Shown: one piece after another, positions 1 through 7,263 of the stretch
Layout: each line of letters begins with the position of its first letter
Numbering within the stretch: position 1 is the first letter of the stretch
Source: JAWLGW01 sp964569055
GTDB lineage: Bacteria > Planctomycetota > J058
Direction: 5' to 3'
Assembly (NCBI GenBank): GCA_964569055.1
Contig: CAZMSZ010000102.1
Location: forward strand, 1-20,504
DNA: 20,504 bases
Notes under the pieces: model-generated
What the model was told of the DNA's origin: nothing
Databases searched by the model: none
What the model saw: only the letters and a program-made list of their open reading frames with translations
Position numbers and translations under genes: made by a program

Positions 1-491
1 CCCGGCCTGGCCCTGGGCTACTCGCGCGCGGGCCTCGTGAAGCTCCTCCCCGACGAGCGCACCGTGGTCGTCGCCTCCCTCGAGGGCGCGCCCCGCGCGC
101 CACCCTGCGCCGGCCGGACGAGGTCCTGGGCGCGTCGTTCGCCCCGGATGGGAGCGCGGCGCTGCTCGTGGACGAGCGCGGCACGCTCGCGTGGTTCGAC
201 CTCGCCGCGGGCGCTCCCCGCGCCCGCTGGACCCGCTCGGCCGGCGATGGCGTGCTCGCCGTTCAGCTCACCCCCGACGGGGAGCGGCTCCTCGTCTCGA
301 GCGACCGTGGGCTGCAGGTGTGGGACGCCGGATCGGGCCGCGCGCTGCACACGCTGGTCGGGCACCGTGCGCCGGTGAGCGCGATCGCGCTCAGCCCGGA
401 CGGGAGGTGGGCCTACACCGGCGGCTTCGACCGACGGCTGCTGCGGTGGGACCTGAGCGCCGCGGGCGAGGGTGAGGAGTCGCCGCGCTGA
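1..491 (+). pseudogene. WD40-repeat protein, C-terminal fragment, apparent frameshift
   Basis: The 5' end lies outside the window. Two reading frames together give WD40-type blades. Frame 1 carries the start (GYSRAGLVKLLPDERTVVVASLEG) and frame 3 continues it from about base 99 (LRRPDEVLGASFAPDGS), then blades with LQVWD, LVGHRAPVSAIALSPDGRW and LRWDL, ending in TGA at 489-491. In each segment codons end almost always in G or C only in the frame named, so the switch looks real. It falls in the GC run at 84-103, and one missing base would restore a single frame. That fits either a recent lesion or an under-called base in a draft assembly. WD40 propellers are protein-interaction scaffolds; the substrate or partner is unknown. 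The next gene downstream also ends in a WD40-like propeller, so the two may be related paralogues. Confidence 0.7.
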
Positions 492-658
492 GGGCGGCCC
501 AGCTCGTGCGCGGCCCGTCTGCTCGCCGTCGGACGCACCAGCGTGGGGGGAGCTGCGCTGGCGAGGACCGCGCATGGGGTGTCCTCGCCTGTCGGCCGCG
601 CGCCGCAGCGGCGAGACGCCGGGCGCTGGGCGGCGGCCGGCTGCGGCCGGGTGCGGGG

Positions 659-664
659 TATGCT
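659..664 (+). promoter_or_regulatory. -10-like TATGCT next to kinase start
   Basis: TATGCT lies 9 bases before the ATG at 674. No Shine-Dalgarno-like sequence lies between them. A start point 6-8 bases after this box would give a transcript with almost no leader. No convincing -35 box is visible. The rest of the 492-673 spacer holds nothing else I recognise. Confidence 0.3.
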
Positions 665-673
665 CGACCCACC

Positions 674-2839
674 ATGGCGCTCCCCGCCGAGATCGGACCG
701 TACGTGGTGCTCGGCGAGCTCGGGCGGGGCGGCATGGGGGTCGTCCTGCGCGCGCGGCACCGCGGGCTCGGGGCGGAGCGGGCGCTCAAGCTGATCGAGG
801 TCCCCGCGGGCGAGGCGAGCTCGCGCCTGGCGCGGTTCGAGCGCGAGGCGACGGCGCTCGCGCGGGTGCGCCACCCCAGCGTGGTCGCCGTCCACGAGTG
901 CGGCCGAGTGGACCGGTGGCTGTACTTCGCCATGGACGTGGTGGAGGGAGAGCCGCTCGACCGCGTGCTGCGCGCGCGGCGGTTTGCGCTGGGCGAGGCG
1001 CTCGACGTGCTCGTCGCGCTGTCCCGCGGCGTGGCCGCGCTCCACGCGCTCGGGATCGTGCACCGCGACCTCAAGCCGTCCAACGTCGTGCTCACCCCCG
1101 ACGGCCGCCCCGTCCTGCTCGACCTCGGCCTGGCGATCCTGACCGACGAGGAGCGCCGGCTGACCCGCACCGGCGACGTGGTCGGCACGCCCGCCTACAT
1201 GGCGCCCGAGCAGCTCCAGAGCAAGGACCTCGCCCCCTCGCCGCGGATCGACGTGTACGCGCTCGGCCTGCTCGCGTTCGAGGTGCTCACGGGCTGCCCG
1301 GCCGTCCCGAGCGCAGGCAGCGCCAGCGAGCTGGTGGGCCAGATCCTGCACCGGGACCGGCCGCGCCTCGGCGCGATCGACCCCGACCTGCCCGCCGCGC
1401 TCGACGCGCTGTGCGCGCGCGCCATGGCCCGCGAACCGGCGCGGCGGCCCGCCGACGCGGCCACCCTCGCGGCTGCCCTCGAGGCGCTGCGGGCCAGCCC
1501 CGGGCCGTCGGTCCGCGGCCGGCGACGGGCGTGGGCGCTGTTCGGCGTGGCCGCGCTGGCGCTGCTCGGCGCCGCCGGAGCGGTCGCCGCCGCGACCGGG
1601 CGCGAGACGGGTGAGGTCGCCTCCCAGCCCGCGCCGTCGACGCCGCCCCACGACGTCGCGCCGCCACGCTCACCGCGGCCGCTCGACGAGGCGGCGCTGG
1701 CCGCGGGGCGCAGCGCGCTGCGCGAGCTGCGCCGGGCCGAGCCGAGCGCGCGCCCGGCCGCCGCCGAGGCCTGGCTCGCCGAGTATCCCGGCCACCCCGA
1801 CGCTGCCGAGGTCGAGGAGCTGGCTCGGCGCGCGCGCTACGAGTTCCCGGCGCGCGTGATCAGCTCGCCGAGGCTACACCGCGGCCTGCTGCTGGCCGAC
1901 GGCGAGCGGGCGATCGGCTCGACCCACGACGGGGACCTGCGCTGCTTCGACCTCGTGCGGGGCGAGGTGCGCGACCTCCAGCCTCCGGGCTCGCGCTACG
2001 CGACCGCGCTGACGCTCGGGCCCGACGGGTCGAGCGTGCTCCTCGGCGCGCTCGAGCAGCGCGAGGTGCACTGGGTCGACGCCTCGGGCGAGCTGCGCGC
2101 CCGCTGGCCGGTCGGCATGGAGGTGCGGGCGATCGCTGTGGCGCCCGACGGCCGTCGGCTCGCGTTCGGCGGGCTCCACCCCGAGGTGCTGGTGGTGGAC
2201 GTCGCGCGCGGCGAGGTCGTGGCGCGGCTCGGGCCGCACGCCGGACAGGTCAACGGGCTGGCGTTCACGCCCGACGGCCGGCTGGTCGCCGCCGTCGGCA
2301 CCTCGGCCCTCGAGGCCGCGCAGGTCGTCGACCTCGCGGTCTACGTGTGGGACCCCGACCGGGCGGTCCGGCTCGCCAAGCTCCCCGCCGCCGGGAAGCC
2401 GGCTCGGGTCGCCGTGCTCCCCGACGGCCGCACCGCCTGGGTCGGCGACGACTCGGGCCACCTCGCGAGCTACGACCTCGTCCGCTACGAGCGCGGCCGC
2501 GAACTCGAGGGCCCCCGCCGGGCCAACGAGTTCGACCCGGTGCGCGTGGCTCACCTCCAGGGGTTGCACGGCGTCACCCCGTCGGCGGACGGGCGGCTGC
2601 TCTACACCTGCTCGGGCGGGGCTCGCTTCGACAAGCGGTCGGGCAACGACTTCGCCGTGTGGGACCTCGAGCGCGAGGTCGCCCTGCTGCGGCGGAGCTG
2701 GCCCGAGCCGGTGCTCACCCTGAGCGTCGCGCCCGACGAGCGGAGCGTGCTCCTCGCCTTCGAAGGCCGCCTCGAGCTGTGGCTCCTCCCGCCGCGCGAC
2801 GAGCTGCTGGCGCGCCCGCCGGAGACGCGCTCGCGCTGA
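674..2839 (+). CDS. Membrane-anchored Ser/Thr protein kinase with WD40-like sensor domain
   Basis: This 721-residue protein is a Hanks-type kinase of the PknB-like class. Residues 8-270 form the kinase: glycine loop GRGGMG (17-22), ATP-anchoring lysine K39 in ALKLIE, catalytic HRDLKPSN with D132, metal-binding DLG with D150 (DFG in most kinases), and APE at 177-179. All catalytic residues are present, so it should be active. After an Arg-rich patch, residues 287-307 form one transmembrane helix. A Pro-rich linker follows, then about 320 residues of WD40-like blades with repeated APDGRRLAFGG and TPDGRLVAAVG motifs. The kinase would be cytoplasmic and the propeller outside the membrane, where it could sense a ligand or protein. 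I chose the ATG at 674 because the fold starts immediately after it. The frame is open back to 506, but the extra 56 residues are Arg/Ala-rich and featureless. Confidence 0.9.
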   Translation: MALPAEIGPYVVLGELGRGGMGVVLRARHRGLGAERALKLIEVPAGEASSRLARFEREATALARVRHPSVVAVHECGRVDRWLYFAMDVVEGEPLDRVLRARRFALGEALDVLVALSRGVAALHALGIVHRDLKPSNVVLTPDGRPVLLDLGLAILTDEERRLTRTGDVVGTPAYMAPEQLQSKDLAPSPRIDVYALGLLAFEVLTGCPAVPSAGSASELVGQILHRDRPRLGAIDPDLPAALDALCARAMAREPARRPADAATLAAALEALRASPGPSVRGRRRAWALFGVAALALLGAAGAVAAATGRETGEVASQPAPSTPPHDVAPPRSPRPLDEAALAAGRSALRELRRAEPSARPAAAEAWLAEYPGHPDAAEVEELARRARYEFPARVISSPRLHRGLLLADGERAIGSTHDGDLRCFDLVRGEVRDLQPPGSRYATALTLGPDGSSVLLGALEQREVHWVDASGELRARWPVGMEVRAIAVAPDGRRLAFGGLHPEVLVVDVARGEVVARLGPHAGQVNGLAFTPDGRLVAAVGTSALEAAQVVDLAVYVWDPDRAVRLAKLPAAGKPARVAVLPDGRTAWVGDDSGHLASYDLVRYERGRELEGPRRANEFDPVRVAHLQGLHGVTPSADGRLLYTCSGGARFDKRSGNDFAVWDLEREVALLRRSWPEPVLTLSVAPDERSVLLAFEGRLELWLLPPRDELLARPPETRSR

Positions 2840-2870
2840 GTCGCGCTGACGTCGCGCTCCGGAAAGAGTG

Positions 2871-2894
2871 ACGGCCGGGGTTGCCCCCGGCCGT
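2871..2894 (-). terminator. Strong hairpin between kinase gene and the minus-strand RNA region
   Basis: A perfect 10-bp stem (ACGGCCGGGG / CCCCGGCCGT) has a 4-base loop. Read on the minus strand the loop is GCAA, a GNRA tetraloop, followed by CACTCTTTCC. Read on the plus strand the loop is TTGC, followed by TCCTCGTC. Neither tail is a clean U tract. The hairpin lies 32 bases after the kinase stop and at the downstream end of the putative minus-strand RNA, so it may serve both. Outer arms GCTCCGGA (2856-2863) and TCCGGAGC (2933-2940) are complementary and could extend the structure. Confidence 0.6.
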
Positions 2895-2931
2895 TCCTCG
2901 TCAGACACGTCTTGGTTCCCGCTCGCTCCCT

Positions 2932-3029
2932 CTCCGGAGCCTGATCGGGCCGACTCGGGGTCGAGCCACGCGAAGCCACCACCGGTGAAGCACCGGTGAT
3001 CGATCGCGCGACGCGCCTCTCTTGGGGTT
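2932..3029 (-). repeat. Internal repeat B of the RNA region
   Basis: In plus-strand order this segment holds CTCCGGAGCCT (2932-2942), CTCGGGGT (2954-2961), TGATC followed by CGCGCG (2997-3010) and GCCTCTCTTGGGGTT (3015-3029). The same four motifs occur in the same order at 4086-4190. This copy lies just inside the terminal hairpin. Confidence 0.5.
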
Positions 3030-4085
3030 TCCCGCCCTCCGCGGCCTTGTATGCGCACGACCGGCGACCTCGTGGGCCTCGATCGCCGCGCGCCGACGTC
3101 TCACGTCCGCGCCGCTCCGTGCGCCGTTCCCCCGCCACGTTTCATGGCGAGCTCATTCCGCCCTGGGCCGGGCCCCCTTCAGAGTTCTCTCACCCCCTTC
3201 GACCCATCCGGCCCTGCGGCCGGATTCGACTCCCATGAGGTCTTGGTGACCTTCAACGGCATCCCCGGACGAGCCCCGCAGTGAGGCGGCCGTCCCTCGC
3301 CGCCTCGGCTCCGCTCTCAGGCTTTCTCGACCTCTCAGCGGTTTTCGCAGGCCCGGGTTCCACGGCCTTGTTTCATGCCGCAACCATTCGTGGCCACTGC
3401 CCTCAGGGTCTTCCCCTCGCAGCGATCGCGCGCCCCTCTCGAGGCCGCCAGCTCCCTTGCCGTCATCCACCGGCGTGCAGCGCCGCGCCGCGCCGAGCCC
3501 TGATTCCCCCGCGGTTTCCCTCGACGCCCGCGCCCGAAGGCGCAGTGGCCGAGCTCCCCCGCGGGCTCGGGGTCCCTTTCCCCAGGCGCACACGCCCGGT
3601 TCCCGGTTCCCCTCGGTCCCAGCGCGACGGAACCGTCGCGTTCCGCCAGCTTCACCGACTTCGAAGCGTTCCTCCCGCTGACGAGTCCGTTCGCATCCGA
3701 CCAGGGAAAAGCAAGTTAACCCTGAGCGGCGGTCGCTACCCTCTTGGCCTTCTGCCCCTCCAGAGTTCTGCCCTCGCGCCTCGGAGCCTCGGACCCGCCC
3801 GACCGCCCAGGGGCCCCGAAGGACCCCGCGACCGAACACCGCCCTTCGCACCACGGGCCGAAGCCCGCGCCGCTCGGAGCGCGCGACCCCGAGGACGACC
3901 TGTCCCACGTGGAGACCGGGGCCCTCGAAGCCGGGTGGGACCTCACCGCCGCCGCGCCACGAGGGCGAGGGACGGCTCGATCCGCTCGGCGAACTCCGGC
4001 CCGGGTGTCGGGCCGGCCGCGCCGCCTCTCGGCGACGACTCCTGCTCCCCTGGCCTTCAGCGAACGGCAGCGCCGCCCGCCTGAC

Positions 4086-4190
4086 CTCCGGAGCCTCGAA
4101 GTACGCTCGGGTCGACGACCTCGGGGTTCTCTCGCGGAGCACCGAAGTGATCCGCGCGTGATCCGGCGATCGCCAGCCTCTCCTGGGGTT
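4086..4190 (-). repeat. Internal repeat A of the RNA region
   Basis: In plus-strand order this segment holds CTCCGGAGCCT (4086-4096), CTCGGGGT (4120-4127), TGATCCGCGCG (4147-4157) and GCCTCTCCTGGGGTT (4176-4190). These are colinear with copy B, with slightly different spacing. The UUCG hairpin at 4134-4155 sits within this copy; copy B has a CCGGTG/CACCGG stem at the corresponding place. Confidence 0.5.
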
Positions 4191-4587
4191 CCTTGCCTCC
4201 TCGACATCCTCGCGGTCGCGAGGGCGCGCCGACTCATGGCTTGCCCCCGAAGGGGTTCACCGGGAGCACGACCGCCCGTCTCCGGGCGTCCGGCCGCTCC
4301 CTTCGAGCCGTTGCGCACTCTCTCCCCCGACCCGCCCACCCGTAAGGGCCTGCGGACCGGAGCACCTCGTCGCCGTCGTTTCGGCCTGTCGGCGGGAACC
4401 GCTCCGCGCCTGACGGGGCGAAGGATACGCGCCGCTCCCCCCGGCTCCAAGCACGTCTTGCCGGGCAGGGCCTCGCCAGCGCTGTGGAGCAGGCATGGCG
4501 CTTCGTCCACACCCGACGCATGTCGAGCGGCCGACGCGGGGCGCCGGTGGAGACCGTGGGGAGACGCGTCCGGACCGGCCTGACAAA

Positions 4588-4605
4588 GATTTTTCTGATT
4601 TTTCT
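4588..4605 (-). promoter_or_regulatory. A-rich tandem repeat, possible UP element or operator for the RNA
   Basis: The minus strand reads AGAAAAATC twice in perfect tandem, followed by TTTGTCA, which contains a -35-like TTGTCA (4581-4586). This is the most AT-rich patch within several kilobases. Its place upstream of the structured region suits an UP element or an operator for strong minus-strand transcription. I see no good -10 box 17 bases further on, so the promoter assignment is tentative. From 4606 to 4860 I see nothing else recognisable. Confidence 0.3.
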
Positions 4606-4864
4606 CTGGGCGGCCTCACCGGCCGGGCGCGCCGCTCGCCGGCCCTACACCGGCCTGCTGGGACCTCCCACCGCAACCGCCTCGACCGGCGCGAGTTCGG
4701 ACGCGGGGGCGCGCTCGACCCGAGCGAGTCTGCGCCGCAATCACTAGGTGCGCTAGACACTCTCGCGCAAGCCGCCTCAGGCCGTCGCCGCTGTCTCGTT
4801 GCCGAGCAAGGAGTTGTGCGCGCGCGCTCCCGCCGCCTCCTCCTGCGAGAGCGTCCACAGCCCG

Positions 4865-4890
4865 TATAGTCGCGCCCCCGCGAGGAAGCC
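4865..4890 (+). promoter_or_regulatory. -10 box and ribosome binding site of the 4891 gene
   Basis: TATAGT (4865-4870) is a good -10 box. The ribosome binding site GAGGAA (4882-4887) follows, three bases before the ATG. A start near 4877 would give a leader of about 14 bases holding only that site. No -35 box is evident. Confidence 0.45.
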
Positions 4891-6165
4891 ATGTCCACTT
4901 ACGTGCTCGTCGCCCTTGCCGCGCTCGCCGTGCTCGCCCTCCCGCTGCTGTTGGGCGCGTTCTCCACGTCCTCGCCGAGCGAACCGGGCCCAGCCCCAGC
5001 CGGCTCCGACCCGAGCGTGCTGTTCGCGCAGCTCGACGCGCCCGGTCGCAACTGGATCACGCCGGCCATGCTGCTGCGGCTCGAGACCTACCTGCGCGAG
5101 CCGCTCGAGCTGCCTCGCCCCTCGGGGCGCCGCACCCTCGGCCCGCTGCTCGACGCGCTCGAGGTCCGCCCGCCCGTCCTCGCGCTGCCGATCCCCGGCG
5201 AGGAGGAGCGCCCCGGCGCGACGCTCCTCGTCGAGCACGAGCATTTGCCGCCGCTGGTCCAGACCCTCGACGGCTGGCTGGCCGAGCCCGAGCGGGTCGT
5301 GACCAGCCTGGCGCGCGCGCTCGCCCAGCCCGAGCCCGAGCTGCGGGCCGAGCTGGCCCCCGTGCTCGCGGGCGAGCGCCCCGCGGCGCCGACCCCCGCG
5401 CAGGAGCTGCTGGCGTTCGCGCGCGCCCTGCGCGAGCGCGCCGCCCTCGCCGACGCGGCGACCGGCAGCCTGGTCGTGCGCTACCTCGGCCCCCTGGAGG
5501 CCGCCAAAGCCACGGGCGACGACAGCGACGCCGACGGCGGGGGGGACGCGGCCGCGAAGGGAGACGCGGCCCACGACCCCGACCAGGCCGCGCTCGCCGC
5601 GCTGCTCGCCGGTCCGTTCGAGGAGGCGCGCGAGCACCTGCGCCTGGCGCTGGTGCCGCCCTGGGTGCCCGAGGCCGACCCCGAGGTGCCGCTCCTCGCG
5701 CGCGAGGACCTGCCGGGCACCCTGAGCGTGCTCCAGCTCGAGCTGCGCGAGCGCCTCCACGCGTTCGGCGCCGAGGACGCCGCCCCCTGGGGGGTCGCGC
5801 CCGACGCGCTGTTCGCGGCCGCGCTCGAGGAGGCCCGGCGCGTCCCGTGGGGCGAGCCCGTCGCGCAGCGCGCGCTCGGCGAGGTGAGCGTCCTCGCGTT
5901 CCAGCACCCGCAGGCCGGCGCGCACGCGCTGCTCCTCGGCGAGCGGCCCGAGCTCGTCGGGCCCGGCGGGACGCTGTTCGCGCTGCCCTACCCCGACGTG
6001 CTGGTCGTCGCCCCGCAGACCGACCCGAGCGACGAGGAGGCGTGCGGCGCCCGCCTGGCCGCGGTGCTCGAGCTGTGCGACGAGGTGGAGTCCCGCCAGC
6101 CGCCGCTCCTCGACGGCGCGCTCCTGCGCGCGCCCGACGGGACGACCACCGCGCTCGAGGCCTGA
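4891..6165 (+). CDS. Membrane-anchored protein, possible DUF1444 (YtpQ-like) C-terminus
   Basis: The protein has 424 residues. Residues 4-24 form one hydrophobic helix, either an anchor or an uncleaved signal. The remainder is Leu/Ala/Glu-rich and otherwise soluble. An acidic, Asp/Gly-rich low-complexity stretch lies near residues 209-228. The C-terminal third has the pattern of DUF1444 proteins: a long helix with ERLHAFG, a run of alternating hydrophobics (EVSVLAFQHPQAGAHALLLG), then ALPYPDVLVVAPQT, which resembles the SVPHQDVLILAD segment of Bacillus YtpQ. This is recognition by eye and could be chance. The function of DUF1444 is unknown. The ATG has a good ribosome binding site (GAGGAA). 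The gene converges on hemH with one base between their stop codons. Confidence 0.75.
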   Translation: MSTYVLVALAALAVLALPLLLGAFSTSSPSEPGPAPAGSDPSVLFAQLDAPGRNWITPAMLLRLETYLREPLELPRPSGRRTLGPLLDALEVRPPVLALPIPGEEERPGATLLVEHEHLPPLVQTLDGWLAEPERVVTSLARALAQPEPELRAELAPVLAGERPAAPTPAQELLAFARALRERAALADAATGSLVVRYLGPLEAAKATGDDSDADGGGDAAAKGDAAHDPDQAALAALLAGPFEEAREHLRLALVPPWVPEADPEVPLLAREDLPGTLSVLQLELRERLHAFGAEDAAPWGVAPDALFAAALEEARRVPWGEPVAQRALGEVSVLAFQHPQAGAHALLLGERPELVGPGGTLFALPYPDVLVVAPQTDPSDEEACGARLAAVLELCDEVESRQPPLLDGALLRAPDGTTTALEA

Positions 6166-6166
6166 T

Positions 6167-7192
6167 TCAGCCCTCGCCCTGCTCGCGCACGAGCCGCAGC
6201 GCGCCCTCCACCCAGCGCGGGTCCGCGTTGAGGCAGGGGGTCACGACCAGCGCCTCGCCGCCCGCCGCGAGGAACGCCTCCTTGGCGCGCAGGCCGAGCT
6301 CCTCGAGGGTCTCGAGGCAGTCGGCCGCGAAGCTGGCGGGCACGATCGCCAGGCGGCGCACGCCCTCGCGCGCCAGGGCGGTCACCCGCTCGTCGGTGTA
6401 GGGGGCGAGCCACGGCTCACGTCCCAGGCGCGACTGGAACGTCAGCTCCCACCGCGCGGGCTCGAGCCCGAGCGCCGCGGCCAGCGCGCGCGCGGTGGCG
6501 AAGCACTGCGCGCGGTAGCAGGCGCGGTTGTGGGGCCCGATCGCGTCGCAGCAGCTCGCGGACGCGAGGCAGCGGGCGCCGGTCGGGTCGGCCTGCCGCA
6601 CGTGGCGCTCGGGGATCCCGTGAAAGCTGATCAGGACGCGCTCGGGCGCGGCCTCGGCCAGCGCGGGCCCGCTCACGGCGGCCAGCGCCTCCACGAAGGC
6701 CGGGTGGTCGTAGAACGGCGGCACCACGCTCAAGGCCGGCACCCGCTCGCGCGCCCCGGCCGCGCGATACAGCTCGGCCGCCGCCGAGCCGTACGAGGAG
6801 GCGGCGTACTGCGGGAACAGCGGGAGGGTGACCACGCGCGTCACCCCGGCCGCGTCGAGCTCGGCGAGGGCGGCCTCGAGCGAGGGGCTGCCGTAGCGCA
6901 TGCCGAGCGCCACGGGCACCCCGAGCCGCTCGCGCAGCGCGCGCGCGAGCGCCTCGCCGTGGACGCGCAGGGGCGAGCCCTCCGCGGTCCAGATCTGCTG
7001 GTAGGCGTGGGCCGAGCGCGGCGAGCGGAACGGGAGGATGATCAGGTTCAGGAGCAGCCAGCGCCGCCAGGCGGGCAGGTCGATCACCCGCGGGTCGGAG
7101 AGGAACTCGCGCAAGAACCGCCGCACCTCGCGCGTCCGCGGGGCGTCCGGCGTGCCGAGGTTGATCAGGAGCAGGCCCCAGGGGGCGCTCAC
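6167..7192 (-). CDS. hemH: Ferrochelatase with an internal cysteine cluster
   Basis: Ferrochelatase inserts Fe(II) into a porphyrin at the end of haem synthesis. The 341-residue length is normal for bacterial forms. The N-terminus reads GLLLINLGTPDAP, the family hallmark. The active-site histidine lies in SFHGIPERH (H191), and the conserved acidic residue in REPWLAPYT is E259. Between them is a loop with five cysteines (CLASASCC ... ACYRAQC, about residues 206-227), like the internal [2Fe-2S] ligands known from some bacterial ferrochelatases, Myxococcus among them. I placed the start at the GTG at 7192 because the fold begins at once; the frame stays open upstream into the neighbouring gene's antisense. 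It lies 71 bases after the SDR gene on the same strand and is probably co-transcribed. Confidence 0.93.
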   Translation of the reverse strand: MSAPWGLLLINLGTPDAPRTREVRRFLREFLSDPRVIDLPAWRRWLLLNLIILPFRSPRSAHAYQQIWTAEGSPLRVHGEALARALRERLGVPVALGMRYGSPSLEAALAELDAAGVTRVVTLPLFPQYAASSYGSAAAELYRAAGARERVPALSVVPPFYDHPAFVEALAAVSGPALAEAAPERVLISFHGIPERHVRQADPTGARCLASASCCDAIGPHNRACYRAQCFATARALAAALGLEPARWELTFQSRLGREPWLAPYTDERVTALAREGVRRLAIVPASFAADCLETLEELGLRAKEAFLAAGGEALVVTPCLNADPRWVEGALRLVREQGEG

Positions 7193-7263
7193 GGGGTCGT
7201 CCCCGGCGGCTGCGTCAGCCACCTCCGTGCCCGACGCCCGCCGCGCCCGAGGCTCTCCGGCAC

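Larger units (their letters stand above)
2871..4545 (-). ncRNA. Candidate large structured non-coding RNA, family unknown
   Basis: No frame here shows the G/C third-position bias of every neighbouring gene, and the open frames give low-complexity Arg/Pro/Ser-rich peptides with no domain. Read as minus-strand RNA it is purine-rich and contains five hairpins capped by C(UUCG)G loops, at 3530-3543, 3810-3827, 3855-3866, 4134-4155 and 4244-4255. It also has tight stems at 3206-3225 and 3623-3640, and ends in the GNRA-capped hairpin at 2871-2894. UUCG and GNRA loops fix the strand as minus; on plus they would read CGAA and TTGC. An A-rich tandem repeat lies upstream (4588-4605). Both ends are estimates. 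I found no conserved core motif of 16S or 23S rRNA, RNase P, tmRNA, SRP RNA, or group I or II introns. Several motifs occur twice, about 1.16 kb apart, suggesting internal duplication or two tandem related RNAs. Confidence 0.5.

Noticed and set aside
3153..4142. Open frame of 329 codons on the minus strand, and several similar ones on both strands
   Set aside because: Arg/Gly/Pro/Ser-rich without domains, no third-position G/C bias, and overlapping frames on both strands are equally long, as expected of GC-rich non-coding DNA.
2900..4760. rRNA operon or rRNA fragment
   Set aside because: The UUCG hairpins and purine-rich single strands resemble rRNA, and the minus strand near 3190 reads GAGAGAACTC as in 23S rRNA. 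None of the universal 16S or 23S stretches (for example the decoding site or the peptidyl-transferase region) can be found.
2900..4760. Group II intron, retron or tmRNA
   Set aside because: No domain V-like hairpin, reverse transcriptase, tag-peptide frame or tRNA-like end could be found.
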